Source: Apostichopus japonicus (Eukaryota > Echinodermata > Holothuroidea > Aspidochirotida > Stichopodidae). Taken from it: a stretch of DNA of 64,000 nucleotides. Under the pieces are notes generated by a model. It was not told the DNA's origin. It did no database searches and saw only the letters and a program-made list of their open reading frames with translations. Each line of letters starts with the position of its first letter. Positions within the stretch are counted from its first letter, which is position 1. Shown here piece after piece: positions 45,801-59,401 of this stretch. The stretch spans positions 16,256,001 through 16,320,000 of the forward strand of contig NC_092580.1 of NCBI RefSeq assembly GCF_037975245.1, given 5' to 3'. The translations under genes were made by a program, and so were the position numbers.

Positions 45801-48380
45801 GACTCTGCGAGCAATGGGAATGGGTGATTAATTCTCTGTATTCGAAATTCACCTATCGAAAGTCAGTAATTACCCTTTTCTCATCATTACTGTTTTGTCG
45901 GTAACAACAACACTGGAAAAGTTTAGGTTTCGTGTCTCATTGATAGAATTCCCAATTTCAACCCAATTATCAATCACCTGCTTATCACTTGCAGAGACAA
46001 AGTAAGGTATAATATAGAATGACGGTTTGATAACGTAATATCAACTTCAAAGTTAAGGGCAACGTGATAGTTCTCCAATGACAATGACAATGCATTTCTT
46101 GTTTGCAAAATCAATCAATACACTCCTTCTTTTCATAATTTGTTACCTCACTACCGGTTGCCAATTTACATATTTGCGAATGATTACGTCTTCTAACATT
46201 ATTTAAATTGGATCATTTGAATCCACATGTGGATACTTCTACATCCTCTTGCTAACATCAATTTAATCTGAAGGCGTCACAATCGAAGACATTTTGTGAA
46301 GTGAATCATTAGTCAACTGTGTCAAGATTACAGAGGCAAGTGGTTGCTCTCTGGTACAACATGAGTTGTTTTGTGAAAGATGTTCCTAATTGATATATAC
46401 TTGTACGACCTCTACAACATTTTAGTAACATTTCTGATGGACAAAGTGTGGAGAAATAATTGTTGAGCTGAATAATCACTTTTGCATTCTTTCGAATAGG
46501 ATGAAATTTGCTCCTGTAAAGTGATATACCGTATCTGACCTGGTTTAATTGCAAACTGAGCAGTAGGTTTCAGATAAGCCCTTCTTTATTCAATCGGATT
46601 TTTTTGCTTATAAACTCTAATATTCCCCCTGGGTTTGACAGAGTCTGAGTACCTAAAGGTAAGGTCAACTCAAATAAGATTTTCCAGAAGCTTTGCTGCA
46701 ATTTTGAAATTTCAGTCTTGTATACATATCTCAAACTGCATCATAGTATGCAAACTTAAGAACGATCCTAAACGAAATTTGATTTGATTTACAAGAACAG
46801 ACTTAAGCTGAGAAAAATATCTTGATAACTTATGAAAAGAGAACGTAAACATGAATTTGGTTGAACCACTATCAAATAGGATTAAAACACCTTTCTCATA
46901 AGGTAAATAAACCTTTGCATAGTTATTGCGATTCAATTGAATCTCAGTATCGGCTGTTTCTTGATATGTAACTTTCGTATCACCAAAATTTGGCTTTTTG
47001 TCCTGACAGAATCCAGGTGGGAGAGTTCACAAGCCCACTGAGCACTCTACCTTCCTAAAACTCCCGAGTCAAACTTGATGTGCTACTGTAGTCATCACTC
47101 TTGTTACAGGATGTTTGGTGTACAAATCCATTTCCACCTTACTTTGGCCCACGAAGTTTCATGAATGTCATTTACCAAATTCTTACCATAATCATACTCT
47201 AATTGTTTCGCAGATAACCATAAGTGGTCAAAGTGCAGGAGCTCAATCAGTTGGCGTCCATCTTGTTTCCGAAAACAGCAGAGATCTTTTCGATCAAGCC
47301 TTGATGTTTAGCAATCCTTACTCGCTTCCTTTCAAAATGCTGGATGATGGTATCGCTCTTGGTACGGGTGTCGCTGAACTCATCGGTTGTCCGGATGTGT
47401 TCGACTTGGACTGCTGGCGCGCCGTGTCGGCTGAGGATCTCCTAGCCGCTTCCCGACAGGCGACGAGTGCCATTTACAACCCAAATGAAATTCTGCAAAT
47501 CTTTGAACCATGGAGTCCTGCCGTCGGACCGTACACGGAACTTCCTGAAGAAGTGATGATAGTAAATCAACAGGGTGCTGCGCAGAAGAAACCGACAATG
47601 CTCGGTACAGTGAGAGAAGAGGGATGGCTCTACATCTGGGCAATCTTTCGAAATAATCTCGGCAATTTGCCCTACCGACTGTTTATGAAAGCCGTTCTTC
47701 CGCCATATTATCGGGAATTGATCAACCTCTATCCTGCCGATAACACCCCCGGTGCCGATCAGCGAAACATCCTTTCGGACACCTGTACCGATTTCATCTT
47801 CTACTGCCCTTCTGTGAACATTTCGTTGGCCATGAGTGACCAGGGTTATGATAATTTTTACTTTTACGTATTCGATTCTATTTGGTCCTTCGAGGAAGAG
47901 TGGACAGACAAGTATCCGATGTGTTGGGAGCACGTCTGTCACGGCGGGGATTTGCCATACGTCTTCCGGTCTGGTCCCCTAGGCAACGTCAGTTATTCTG
48001 ACGGCGAGACAGTGATGATGAATCATATGACTGGGTATATAAGCAATTTCCTTCATACCGGGGACCCAAATAAACCAGGAACTCCTGAGTTGGCTGAGAG
48101 GATATCCAAGTTAGAAGGAAAGAGACCATATTGGCCAAAAATGAGAGAAAAGCCAGGCAGTTATTACACAATGTATTACGACGAGGAATGTGGCGGCAAC
48201 TCAGTCTTGACTAATTACAGGAAGAAGTACTGTGATTTTTTTAATGAAGTCGGTTACTACTACGTCCCTCGTCTGAACTCTGTCGATCAAATGGAGTTAT
48301 CTGACATAGAAATTGAAGAACTTTATGAAAGTACTCGACAAAAGCGAGAAGCTGGTTGTAAATGTAATAACTCTCCTTAA
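36828..48380 (+). CDS. Secreted cholinesterase/carboxylesterase-family protein, paralogue 2, four exons, 597 aa
   Basis: Tandem duplicate of the gene at 32267. Exons 36828-37121, 44255-44438, 45054-45202, 47214-48380 (stop TAA). Splice sites fall at the same codons and exons 2 and 3 have exactly the same lengths (184 and 149 bp). Signal peptide MDFQRAIVCALCLVTTSVVHA then QLG. Ser216 (GQSAG), Glu345 (REEG) and His452 (CHGGDLPYVF) complete the triad; it shares the HGGNF and NYRT-E substitutions. The tail carries a basic TRQKREAGCKC not seen in paralogue 1. ATG 36828 is used because the upstream in-frame codon at 36804 is GTG. Intron 1 is 7.1 kb, against 0.87 kb in paralogue 1, and is filled with mobile elements. 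The first ~410 bp of exon 4 are about 94% identical to paralogue 1 while flanking coding sequence is far more diverged. Confidence 0.9.
38330..38880. repeat. Inverted ATTCGTTGTCATTCG-type repeats
   Basis: AACGAATGACAATTG occurs near 38336 and 38366, and its complement CAATTGTCATTCG near 38832, with further ATTCGTTGTCATTCG copies near 38790 and 38850. It may be another decayed inverted-repeat element inside the 37566-42564 element. A poly-C/G run with ACCTCCCTGGCGG-type text lies between. Confidence 0.45.
39533..40907 (-). pseudogene. Penelope-like reverse transcriptase, decayed
   Basis: Fragment 1 (40907-40689) has DTNHILKILEATPLP and TLDVVAMYTNTPQEEA, the finger/palm start with the first catalytic Asp. 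After the MITE, 40255-40140 can be read as YRDEILLLYDGSP and LNEIHRFLKFTV; the catalytic Y-x-D-D box reads YRDE. Fragment 2 (40114-39533) has KPTETFQYLNRNSAHPLATF, then GFIKGKVLRYARLCNNETDF and a thumb-like tail. Stops and frame changes separate the pieces, and a segment near 40620-40690 is shortened. It cannot be functional. Confidence 0.8.
40284..40603 (+). mobile_element. hAT-like MITE inserted in the Penelope-like element
   Basis: 320 bp, starting CAGGCGCGTAGCCAGGGG and ending CATGGCTACGAGCCTG, with exact 8-bp duplications GATAGAAT at 40276-40283 and 40604-40611. The interior has a G run, TGAGCATAT, ATATCGCTAGTAATTTCAAA, the interspersed repeat core (40408-40521) and a C run. This copy defines the full structure of the family whose other members lie at 14278, 16679, 17925 and 29222. 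Confidence 0.9.
41162..41524. mobile_element. hAT-like MITE with perfect 8-bp target duplication
   Basis: 363 bp, starting CAAGGGCGTAGGAACC and ending CCTTCCTACGCCACTG. It is flanked by TCCATTGT at 41154-41161 and 41525-41532. The interior contains GGGGGCTGGGGGCGCCAGCC, repeated 'CAAATTGCATC' segments and poly-C runs. It has the same end style as 27844-29668 but different interior. Confidence 0.9.
41877..42369 (-). pseudogene. SAP-domain ORF remnant of the 37566-42564 element
   Basis: ATG at 42369 opens an ORF with a SAP-like DNA-binding motif (FKLWKVDRLKEFLKKRKL, then GRKEELVALAY). One frame change near 42070 leads into MYIDIAHYF and SYLESGWLREIF, with CFLKAECTPSQRI at the end. As I recall, this order (SAP, then W-P-P-x-x-Y-x-D-I and ..SGW.. 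segments) begins large repeat-associated proteins of marine animals that also carry SWIM and YqaJ-exonuclease parts; those parts are not seen here. The ORF is cut off close to the 41788 element border. Confidence 0.5.
42945..43100 (+). pseudogene. Degenerate GIY-YIG endonuclease segment of a Penelope-like element
   Basis: The plus-strand frame reads CGVYKIPCCNVCSKHLI, then an MRTETHQTL segment and SLSSHVYKH. The spacing fits the GIY...C..C.K.YIG...R..EH...S..a.H pattern of the C-terminal endonuclease of Penelope-like elements, with GIY as GVY and YIG as LIT. It lies outside the 37566-42564 element and on the opposite strand to the reverse transcriptase, so it is a separate relic, also inside esterase 2 intron 1. 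Confidence 0.6.
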
Positions 48381-48583
48381 ATTCACTTCTGCTTTTCTTC
48401 ATATAAAGGACACAATATTCACAGTATATCTTTTCAAATCTTAGGTAGAATAGTTTATATATCCAGGGGGTCAGAGGTCAGTATAGGTACCTCCTCAGAG
48501 GATTTGTTTATTATCGCAGAAATTGTTTCGATTGGTCAATTCATCTGGTAGAATACACCATTTAATTGATGAGGAAACTTGAG

Positions 48584-48589
48584 AATAAA
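48584..48589 (+). terminator. Candidate polyadenylation signal of esterase 2
   Basis: AATAAA about 200 bases past the TAA stop at 48380, within GAGAATAAATACTTTATTG. It is the first good match after the stop. Confidence 0.5.
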
Positions 48590-49038
48590 TACTTTATTGA
48601 ACCTGGTTGCATGAAGATACGTGATAAAGACCATTAACGTATTTACCATGTTAGCGCGCCTGACTTCTCCGCCTGTTCAGAACGGCAATAATGTTTCACT
48701 GGGAATAATAAATAAATATAATAGATAAATATAATATTACATAAATAAATATGTACCACAGGCGTCCGCAAGGAGAGGAGGGCTACGATTCCCCGTTGAA
48801 AATCAATGTATTCAAAGCAAGAACCAAACACTCTTTTAACTCTCTTTAGAAATTTGGCTAACCAGTGTAGTAATGACTGTTCACCTGTGAATCCTTATCA
48901 TTTGTAAACCGTTTAATTCTTTGGCCTGTTATAACCGGTTATCGACACCAGAAATTTGCTACCTCTCCCCCCCCCTAAAAAAAGAAAAGAAAAAAAGTGT
49001 AGCTTTTTCTCTGCGGAATTGCATGACAGATATACATC

Positions 49039-49116
49039 TTAAATATATATTCACATATATTTAAATATATATTTAAATATATTTAAATATATATTTAAAT
49101 ATATATTCACATATAT
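49039..49116. repeat. TTAAATATATA palindromic microsatellite
   Basis: Alternating TTAAATATATAT blocks bounded on both sides by ATATTCACATATAT. Low complexity, about 780 bases downstream of esterase 2. Confidence 0.8.
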
Positions 49117-49690
49117 CCCCTAGAACAATTCTACGAAGCCTATACGATACCACATTCAAGATTTTGGAGGGGAGAGACAGATAGAGAGAGAGTAAGAGGT
49201 AACTAATTTGAAGATATTCTTACCTCCTACCTAGAAACCATTCGTCGATTTGGTTTTATTCAATATTTGGGTGTATATAGCATAAATCACCAACATTGTG
49301 CGTGCTTGCCCCTCCCCCACCCCCCATCTCCTCCCCAAAGCCTATCACGATATCCTTTTATACGAGCCTGGTTGGGATCAATTGTCATGTCGTTATACAG
49401 AAAATTATTAATTAACGTGCCCGATACTTTTTGTAACTTACGGTACCGTATATGAACACTTTACAGTTTCTTTATGTTATTTTAGGAAATGTATATTCCT
49501 GTAGTAAAATAAGTGATCATTTAATTGCATTAATTTTGGTATTTAAAATATCTACTAAGCGTAGTGAAATAAAGTTAGATAATAAAACATCGGTGTCTCT
49601 GTTTTGCTTTTGAAGTCCACTTATATATTCCTTTCTGCTTGTGGGTCAGGAAATGACACATTATTTGAGCATGTATAGAGTAGTCTTCCT

Positions 49691-49965
49691 CAGGGGTGCA
49701 GCTAGATTTTCATTTCTGGGGGCAGCATATTCTTGGGGGTGGGGAGGGGCTTCGGGTTGGAATAACGCAACTGCGCCGGAAACTCTGGGGTATTTACAAA
49801 TTTGTGGGCATTATAGAATGAAGCATTTTACTATAAGTATCTTCAATTGGCACTTGATGCGCACTAAACAGACCACAAAAGTCACCATTTGACCATTTTT
49901 TTTTTAAATGGTATAGCTGTCTGAAAATAGGGGGTGACCACCCCCCCCCCCTGTATCCGCCACTG
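49691..49965. mobile_element. MITE-like element, borders tentative
   Basis: Starts CAGGGGTGCAGCTAG and ends TGTATCCGCCACTG with a poly-C run just before, the same architecture as the hAT-like MITEs above. The ends are only weakly complementary and the flanks (GTCTTCCT / GGCTATAT) do not match, so it is old or mis-delimited. Confidence 0.4.
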
Positions 49966-50929
49966 GGCTATATTGAATTGCTTGGACCGGGGACGTGCGA
50001 GACAGGTCTAACTAGGGGAGGAGGTGTAAATATAGGCGAGTGGTTTTATGCAAAACTACGCCAACGTTCAAGTCAAATTAAGGATTAAGAATTTTCGTTA
50101 TTTAGTACAACTACACTTAATTAATTTTGGTTAAAATGATTACTTTTAAACTAGCCTAATTTTCAACTGTGATAAACTACATACAAAAACATCGACAAAT
50201 GTGTCAACGTAAACAATTAACGATACCACACTTTCGTGCACTGCATATCCAAATAAATGCAATATGTAACCAGAAAGGTGAGGGTTAGTAACAAAATATA
50301 TGTCTTTCCAAATAACCACCAAATTCTATATATTCACAAGCTCAGGTATAACTAAAAGTAAACTAATATATGACTGACTATAACGGTGTTCGCAGGGTCT
50401 TTTACGTCTTTATACTGACTGAGCCTCTTTTGTACAAAAAAAAAAGTGAATTTGGTGGGGTGCGACCGGTCTAAGCGAAAAGGTTCCCTTCACCTTTCAA
50501 GAGAATATGCGTCTATACTCTTTCATCATCGTATGGGATTTTACAAATATTATCTTTCGTTTGTGGCGTTTAGCATATTCATCTACTTACCAACATGCCA
50601 ATCAATTTTCGTGCTATTACAAAAACGCGATTTATGTAAAAAAAAAATAGAGGGGTTCTCCCCTCCCCCTGACCCGCCACTGAATTTGCTGTTACTAAGT
50701 TGTTGATGCTTCGTTCCGCTTCACCGTCGTCTCTGCATACGACAGTACTGTGCAGAGCCGTATATGCTCTGGTACTGTGGTGTTTGTATCACCGCTATAG
50801 TCTGCTCGAATATTGTCGAGCTGTCTTTGCGAATTATGAACAAAGAACTAAAATAGGTACATTAAATTAAACAAGTTTACGGTATAGCGACCTCTTTCCT
50901 CATCACTAATTTGGGAAGAACACGCTCAG

Positions 50930-51062
50930 TGCTCGACTGTTAACCGGTTGTCTGCTAATATGCCATTGGCCAGTTGTATGAAGCTAAAAGTACTGATCGC
51001 GGCTGAAACAATCCGATTAATTTAAAGGATATTTTGTGGGAGTGAAATTGCACCGTCTTTTG
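50930..51062 (+). promoter_or_regulatory. Possible promoter and untranslated first exon
   Basis: GCCATTGGCCAG (an inverted CCAAT box) near 50962 is followed by a stretch with no ATG-initiated ORF and a strong 5' splice site, GTCTTTTG|GTAAGTGATATG, at about 51061. No downstream exon could be matched, so this is only a candidate. Confidence 0.2.
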
Positions 51063-54000
51063 GTAAGTGATATGTTATCTGTGTCCATATTTAAGTTATT
51101 TGCCCTTATCGAGAAAAGTAGGCTATTTATGTCGTATTTGGGTCTAAGGAGTAATTTGAAATATATTTTACATCACTAACGTTAGAATCAGAATACAGGA
51201 TATATACACCTTTCTAACTTCTGTTGGTATGCTATGGAGTAACTGACACATTCAATCGTTCATCAATTTCAAGTTCCAAACGGCAGCTTCGTTAGGCCAA
51301 CGCAACGGCCCGATGTTTTGGCAAATATTTGTGTAGTGGCCACTCTATCAATACTTTTATCTCAGAAAAGAAAGGCTGAGGTGTTTTGACCAAACGTCAA
51401 GGTTAGTTACACGAACCATATCTAGGCCTAGGCCTAGGAAAGTAGGACTAGGACTTGTGTAGGATATTGATGTGGACCTGGAGCCTGTACTAAACAAGGA
51501 TGTGGCCCTAGGCTAGTACAAATTCGTGGTCAAAAAGTTAGGCCCGGCCTAAGCGTATGCACATTTTCAGCCCTAAGCACTACACGGCTAAATGCTTATC
51601 ATTTGATTAGGCCACTATTAGCGATTGGTAACATATATTATGGTAAGCTCAATATACACCTAGCAACCGTATTGTACTCACAGTCACAATTGAAAGGGTG
51701 GATGTGCGATTTTCTAGCTTCGCAAATAACCTAATTTAGTTCAATGTTACTGTGTCCTATCACATCAGTATTATTAGAATCAAGTTACCTACTGTATCAT
51801 TATCATGAGGCCTATCATTGTAAGCATCAATTTAAACGTTGGGCCTATACAGTAGACGTACATAATTGCAAAGTCATAATAGAATTTTGCGTTACCTAGG
51901 GCCTAGCTAGTTCTGTGACTATTGTACAGCCGCTTAGCAGCTAATACTAGGCCTACTGTCATTGCAACATACAAGGGTGATAGGAATTACAAAAAGTGGT
52001 GTTTAACATTCAATGCATTCTTGCGGCTCCAGGTTCACAAAATCTGGATCAGACAAAAGTGTTTTTACAATTTCATATTTTTGTTTGTTGATCCATATTA
52101 TCCACACCTATTATCATCGTTATCGAACGAACTTACATTCAGTAGGTGTATTTGCTATGATTGTATTGTTAGTAGCTGGTTTAAACATAGACTCAGAAAT
52201 TGTCTTTCTCTTTCTAGATGAACATTGGAAGTTGAATTAGTAGGACAAAAAGGATGCATACATACATGTGTACACATAAAGAAGGCCTAGTATGTAGAAC
52301 ATGAAAGAAACTGCAGTTTGGACATGTGAATAACTATGCAAAGCCTAAGATATACAGTGCCATGGATACTATATCTTTTTACTCTCATTTTTAGGAAGGT
52401 GCTGCAATATTTTTCAGTTTAAGGTGATTCATTTAACTTTCATCGATTCTTGTTAAATATCGTTGACCAGTGTTTTCCCCAGATTTTTAGCATCATAACA
52501 TTTGGTTCAAAACTTTGTAAACTCAAAAAAATTTCCTTGAGGTTCTCACCTTCCAAACTATCACCAGACGTTGCAGGGAGTATTTACAGTAAATTAGAGC
52601 ATGGATTATCCAGTAGGAGGAATTGGTTTAAGGGTATGTCGTGAGTATGAACAGCCTATAGGAATTATCATGCCAAGCAAACGGTACAACATTTGAAATT
52701 TCCTGTTCAATGGTAGCATTGTTTTCTTGCGTGATGAGTAAGTAGAAATTTGGACAACAAAATTACCAACCAGTATGTCAGTTATAATGCTTAAAATATT
52801 AAAAGGCATGTGGTTGACAAATTCTGGATGTTGCCAAAGCTTTTTGATAAGTAGTGTAAATTGTTATATTGCTAGTGACACCTATTAAGTTTGGTATGTT
52901 ATAGATATGGTAAAGGTACAGGTGTGGTAATTAAAGTAATATATTACAAAAACCAACTAAAGTCGTAAACATGTCTCCTGTAGGACCCTGTCCTGTGCTT
53001 TCTATGAGAACAGTAGAAATGATGACAGTACTTTTGAAAATTGTTAACGTATCCTACATTTTATGACCTAGTTGTAAGGTTCTATTTATTGGTGTGAACT
53101 TTTCATTTCATTACTTTCATTCCCAAGTTCCTTTGCCATGTGTTCGTTTGGTTTAGACTGTAACAGTTATTGCCATTTCTTTGGTAACTGCTTTCATTGT
53201 TCTTCTACAATCTCTGGCATAAGATACGGTATTTTAATTGAAAATTAAAGGAGCACAGCTCAACCCTTTCCATATCTGGCACTTCATGAGTCTTAACTAC
53301 ACCCAAAGGAGCCATTATATCTTTGTGTTTGGCCAGTTTGGGGTTTACTGGTTGTCTGCTGTCAGAAATGATCTAATCTGGCTTCTGTCAGTAATGGACT
53401 GGCGGCAATATCTTACTGCTCCAGTTGACACCTGACTTACATTGGGCAGGAACGCTGCAAATGTGGTAAATTATTCAGAAATTGCATGGGATAAGAATAT
53501 AACCATCATACAAGAAAGTCCTTTGGAGTGATACAGTTAAACTTAATTAAAATTAAAAAAAAAAATATATAATAATATGATGTCGCATGTTCTCTGTTGT
53601 CTTTAATGTTAGGAAGGATTTTTTAAAAAGCTGGTGTATAACGTAGGTATGGACAAGATATTAATATTTTTGAGGTGAGTGTGATCGGTTTGTTTTGATG
53701 CTATGTGAGAGTGAATTCCTATAATAATGTGGTTTAGGAACTACTGTACTATAGTAGATTAGTCAAATTGCATTTGAAGTATTGAAGTTAGGGTCAACAT
53801 TTTGATAACTTTCCAATTTATTCTTTGCTGTAAAGTCTTTGGGTGAAAAAAAGTAAAAAAATTAGTAGAAATATTAATTACTTACTCAGTAACCCCCCCC
53901 CCCTCCCTTTTGTTTTGTTTTTGTGTGGAACATATACTGTAGAATGAAACATGTTTTAGTTTGATTATTTGTTATTTTATTTAAAAAAAATAATGCCAGT

Positions 54001-57000
54001 TAAAAAAACTGCTTTCAACATCTGGTTCATATTGAGTACATGTATCAAAACATCTAAGAATTCTCCCTACAGTACTGGTCTGTAGATATCAAAAAAATTA
54101 TACCTTAAAGTATTAATTTTTACTATATGGCATAGTAATGTAACTTAAATTATGTAGTAAGTTTGTGCAGTAGTATGATTTACTTAATATCTAGTCTTAA
54201 GTTACAGTACTGTAAGCTTAGTAGTGAGTACTTAAAAGCACACCTTTTTTTTGGGGGGGGGGGTGGGGACAGAGAAAACTTAAATATTTCATTATTTAAA
54301 TGATAAATTTGTTCATTGTCTGTTATTTCATGATCATCAATACAGGTTCCACATGGTTTATGTGTGTTCAGTGTTCACACTAAACATATGCACAAGAGTC
54401 TTAAAACTAAATTTGTGAGATTTTTTTTTTCTACCTTTCAGGTATTAATGTTGCCTTAGAACCAGTGTTTGGGCATTTGTAAACCTGATACAAAGTATTG
54501 GCTCAGATATTAAGAATATAGTAGTCCGGCAAATATGTGCAGTCTAAACAGTCCTTGACTATACTATCAGGCAACTTTGCATAGCTTTAATTATGATTGT
54601 AATAATTAGTTATTAGCTAACAAGTTTTACTTCAAATTGCAACCTTTTGCTGTCAAATTATAGACCCAAATATATAAAAGTGTGATGTACAGTAGATTCA
54701 AACCAAAAGTAAAGAAGAAAGAATCAAACTTGGTCTAATGTGTTATTGAATATAACATTTTTTAGATTAATTACAGTGTCCCAATTTATAAATGAGTATA
54801 AACACAGCAGATCAATGCAGTTAACCTATGAGAGATCTGGTAAAAAAATTCCTTCAGCAGCTACATGATACTTAAACTTCAAATCTATTGAATTATTGAC
54901 ACAGGCTCTTTTCTCTCATTTCCAAGCTGTCCTTGCCACTGCTCTTACGTTCGTCATATTTTACTAATTGTATAGAACCAGTTTCCAATCAGAAGCTGTT
55001 GTAAAATCATTATCAAGTATACAAGATAAACCACTCCACTCAATGGCTAAATGGGTTTAGAAAAGTGCTGGTATTTGCCGGCCAGTTTTGTTCAGCTTCA
55101 CAGTGACTGAAGGCATTGAAAGTTACACAGGCCTAATCAGTGTATTGATATTTAACGAGGCCATTAATTAGACGACATGATGAACTAGATTAGTTTTTGG
55201 TTAAGGTACAAGTTTACAAAGGTTACAAGGTTACAATGCTTTATTGAACCGTAAAACATTTTTCAAATGTGTGTAGTATTTGAAAATGTCATCATTCGTT
55301 GCCCCAAATTGGCTAGATAAGTAAATAATGGTCATTAATGATCAGATTTCAAAAAGAACTTCCACCCGTAAATCATATTGCCTCTTGTTGAACTGTCCTC
55401 TATGTGTAAAATTAATATTGAGGATCATCATACTTTTGAAAACTTTTAGCGTGCTAATGTTGGGGTAAGTACTGATAAAACGCTGACTTGACCAAAATAT
55501 CACAACTTGAAATTTTTTTTTGTCTTATGCTGGCAGACAATGATACTTGTTAACTATATCTCTTGTATTGGCTACACACAAACCATTCTGTATAGACCTC
55601 AATATCATTTAATATTCTTTAAAAAATCCTGAGCATTATCAAATGTCTGGAGTGCCAGAACCTTCAAGGAATCACTTTTGAAAACTTGTTCTAACCTGAA
55701 GTTGAACCTTTGAAAAATGTATTAGTAGTACTTATCAAAAAAATTATTACAATGTCCTGAAATAATTGTTGTACCTCTCTGTACTGCACATGTCCATCGT
55801 TGAAACAGTCGTACAGTACATAATTACTGAATTATTGTTGAAGTGTTGATCAAATTTGTATTTAAGATAATTAACAATCCCATCAAATATGATAGTGTAT
55901 ATCTTACATGTCTTTCATTTCCCATGAATACAAAAAACAAAACAATATTGTGATAGTTTAGTTGCGTTAAATAATGAGGTTTGAAAATAAACATGCCTGC
56001 ATACGTAAAAGTTAAAAAAAAATATAAACAGAAAATTTCCAGATAGGTTCTGTACAAACAGTGCAACATTCTGTACTCTTATATTTTGGTAAACCCTGTT
56101 CGCTGCAAAGTTTATCCAGCTCTTCGGTTTATTATGCCTGTCAATGTAATGCATCTTGAAATATGCTAGGCCTGTAGACTACTAATACCCCTTTGTTTAG
56201 TTTCAACACATAGAAAATCGGTGGTAATTAAAGCTTGCTGACAGTCTTCTAAGTCCTGCCCAGTCTAATATTCATGTATTACCGGCGTCAGTACTAATGT
56301 GCTGGACAGATGTCACACACATTGGGTTAATTTCATGATCAGAGTGTTTCATATCAACTGTGTTGATGTCATGCCCAGTTGCTACCCACATAATCCATCT
56401 GAGAGTGAGTTAGAAACTTACAAAATGGAAAAAAAAAAAGAATTTATTTTTTGCTTCACATTTTGATCTTTCTGCTGGTTTCGAAAGCACATTACTCATA
56501 CAGTTAACCATAGGGAGTCCTTTCATCACACACCTCCATCAATGCTTTTAGTAGTTCACTCTCCTTCTTCGTTATCAGTTCTACCACTAAGTATCTCTAG
56601 TTTGCTCACACTTTAGTTGCCTCAGGGCTGGGTTCATTAGAGCGTTGATGATTAGACCTCGGCTGAGGTCACAGAAATCTCAACATCTTTTTGTTTGGCA
56701 GGGACAATGGAGTGAAAAAGATATATATATATACATGTTATAGATGGGGTTGGGAAGCTTTACTAGGATACATGTTTAATGGTGCAGTGATGATGGAAAT
56801 ACTTCCATAAGATTTGGATAATTTCATACATGCACAGAGAGATAGTAGCTTACAGGGGTTGAAAATGGGTCATTCATTTGTACACCAGGTGTCCCCAATA
56901 CTTGAGTGATGTAGTAGTGTGAGTATTATATATAGGTTGTATTAAGTCTTACACCAGGGAGCTTGATAATTCCGCCTTGTGTATACTTGGTCTTAATATT

Positions 57001-59401
57001 ACAATTTATATGAAAGTTACATCCTACAGGACATTTGCCTGTTTATTTTTTAGAGGTTACGATATGGACTTCATGTAAGACCTTATTTTCTTGTATTTTG
57101 TAAAATTTATATAAAAAAAAGAAGAATTCTGTTAATTTATAGAGATTCAGAGACTTGTAATTTAAACAAATTTTGGGAGTTGAACTCAGTTGGTCTATAC
57201 TGTATGGGATTTTGTGTGAACTATGTGTTCAGAGTGGAGATCTGATATTGTATTTGCAAGTAAATAACATTATTTATGAACATTCTGTGATTCACGTAAA
57301 TCATTATGGCACCACCTCCTGACCAGACAAACCAACAAGATCTTACTAGAGTATAAAATACTTTCTATAAAAGTTTATATTATCTTTGATTAAATTTGCC
57401 ATAAAATGCATAATTTCTACACTGCTGTTCTATCAATGTCTGTGTAGGATCTTTCATGTGTTACCCTGCATTATTAGAAGTTTGCCCAGTATAAACACTA
57501 CAGTGCATATAGGAATTTATGTTCTGGTATATTATAACTGTATTTGCTATACACACTTGGCAGGTATTTTTGAAGGTTGTGGTGAAGGAAGTTTTGCTCT
57601 GTCAAACAAACTAACCTTGGTTTTTATTACTTTTCAAGGGTGCCCCATGTATAAATATTTTTCTTGCAGTTTTACATCACTGAGAGGTTTGATAGCTGTC
57701 AATATACTGTCTAGTGTATCATGGGGGCTCTTGCACGATCTCTGCACAAAAGTATGGAGTCTATACTACAAGAACAACTTTAAATGTATATAATTTTCTA
57801 CTTTTCAGTGCTAATGGGATTGCAATAATTGAAAGATTGTCGCTATACTTCTCTCTTGTAGTCGTTCCTCCTTCTTCACTGCAACTCCTCCCGCCTTACA
57901 TAAATAAATGTAAGGAAACCACTGTTTGGTATTAGTTCTATATTGGTAAACCACAGCTCCTCTGCTTACATACAGCAGTCAGATTTGCTTCCAGTAGGGG
58001 TGTAGCACCATGGGGAACACCCCTCCATGTGGGTCACTTTTTGCTATATGTGTCCTTTTCAATCTTTTATAAGTAATTTAAAGCCCTGCCATTGAATAAA
58101 TCTTAAATTGACAACTTAACAGAAAACAATTTCATTAAATTAATGGTATGTTAGATTACAGTAGCTGTGTGAATCCATCAATGCTGGTTTGTAACTTTAT
58201 ATGTACCCTATAGTGCATTAAAGCATAACCACAAATTAGATGGTATCATCAATGAGAAATGGCAGTTTAATTAATCAATGTCAATTGACTATATAAATTA
58301 TAAAAGAGAGGACTTGTTTGGATGGAACCGATCTGTAATTGATTTAAAGGATGCTTGCTTGCAACCACTAAAATGCTAATTTATTCAGTATTGCTTGGTT
58401 GGCACATCTTTCTCCATGGTAACATATTGATTAATATTACTGCTTCTAATGACAGACAGACTAAAATTGTCTACTGTATATAATATACCTTTCTTGATTA
58501 TAATATACAGTACAGGCAGTTTTTTGTAAAGTGGAAAAACAATGTTTTTACAAATTTACTTTCTTCTCAAACCAGTTGAGTTGCTTGCCCTGGTGGGATT
58601 TTTTCCCCTATGTACATTTTACATCTTGTACATATCAATGTTTCAAACTATTGTTGTCATACTGTACATTATCAAGCACTATCACACTCAACATGGTCGC
58701 ATGTTATCTGTTGTCATTCTTATTGTATTTTTGTTTTGTTTTGTTTAGTCTATTCCATGTTAAATTCCCATATATATCAATATAGTTCATTATTTTGACC
58801 AAATCTAGTTATTTTTTTGTAATAATGAAGAAATGGTCAATCCTACCATTTGTTGTTTTTGTGTCGTTGGAATATTTCCCAGTTGTTTTTCAGTACACCA
58901 CTAAATAAAAGCACAGTTGTACTTGTACCTACTGTACAGTACTGTACGGTGTTTTCCAGTCTACATGTGGCTATTATAAATGGCATTGTTCCATACTATT
59001 GTACTGGCTCAGTAGACCTTGGATAACAATATACTCCATAGAGTGTGTAGTGTGTACTGTGTACTGAGTATATCTACTCAATATCACTGGTCTAATACCT
59101 GGCTTTGGTAAAAGAGATCCTATTTTAACCCACAGCTGTATGTGGAGCCTCGTCATTGTGAGTCAGTGATCAGCACACTTATTGTAGCTGAAAATTGAAT
59201 TAAATTTTTTCAATTTGTTTGCATGTGGATTGAGCAAATGATGAGCAAGTTGTATATAGCTGCCATGCATAGATGAATGATGAACTGGCTGCATGGTTTT
59301 GACATCAAGCTATATGAAACAATTTCTGCATGTCATTGAATGTATATTTGATAATGTTTATATATTTGTAAACAAATTTCATTTTGATCTTGTTATGCCA
59401 T

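Noticed and set aside
57386-57793. 135-codon plus-strand ORF, rich in Ile, Cys and Tyr
   Set aside because: Composition matches translated AT-rich non-coding DNA, with no motif, signal peptide or plausible splice partners.
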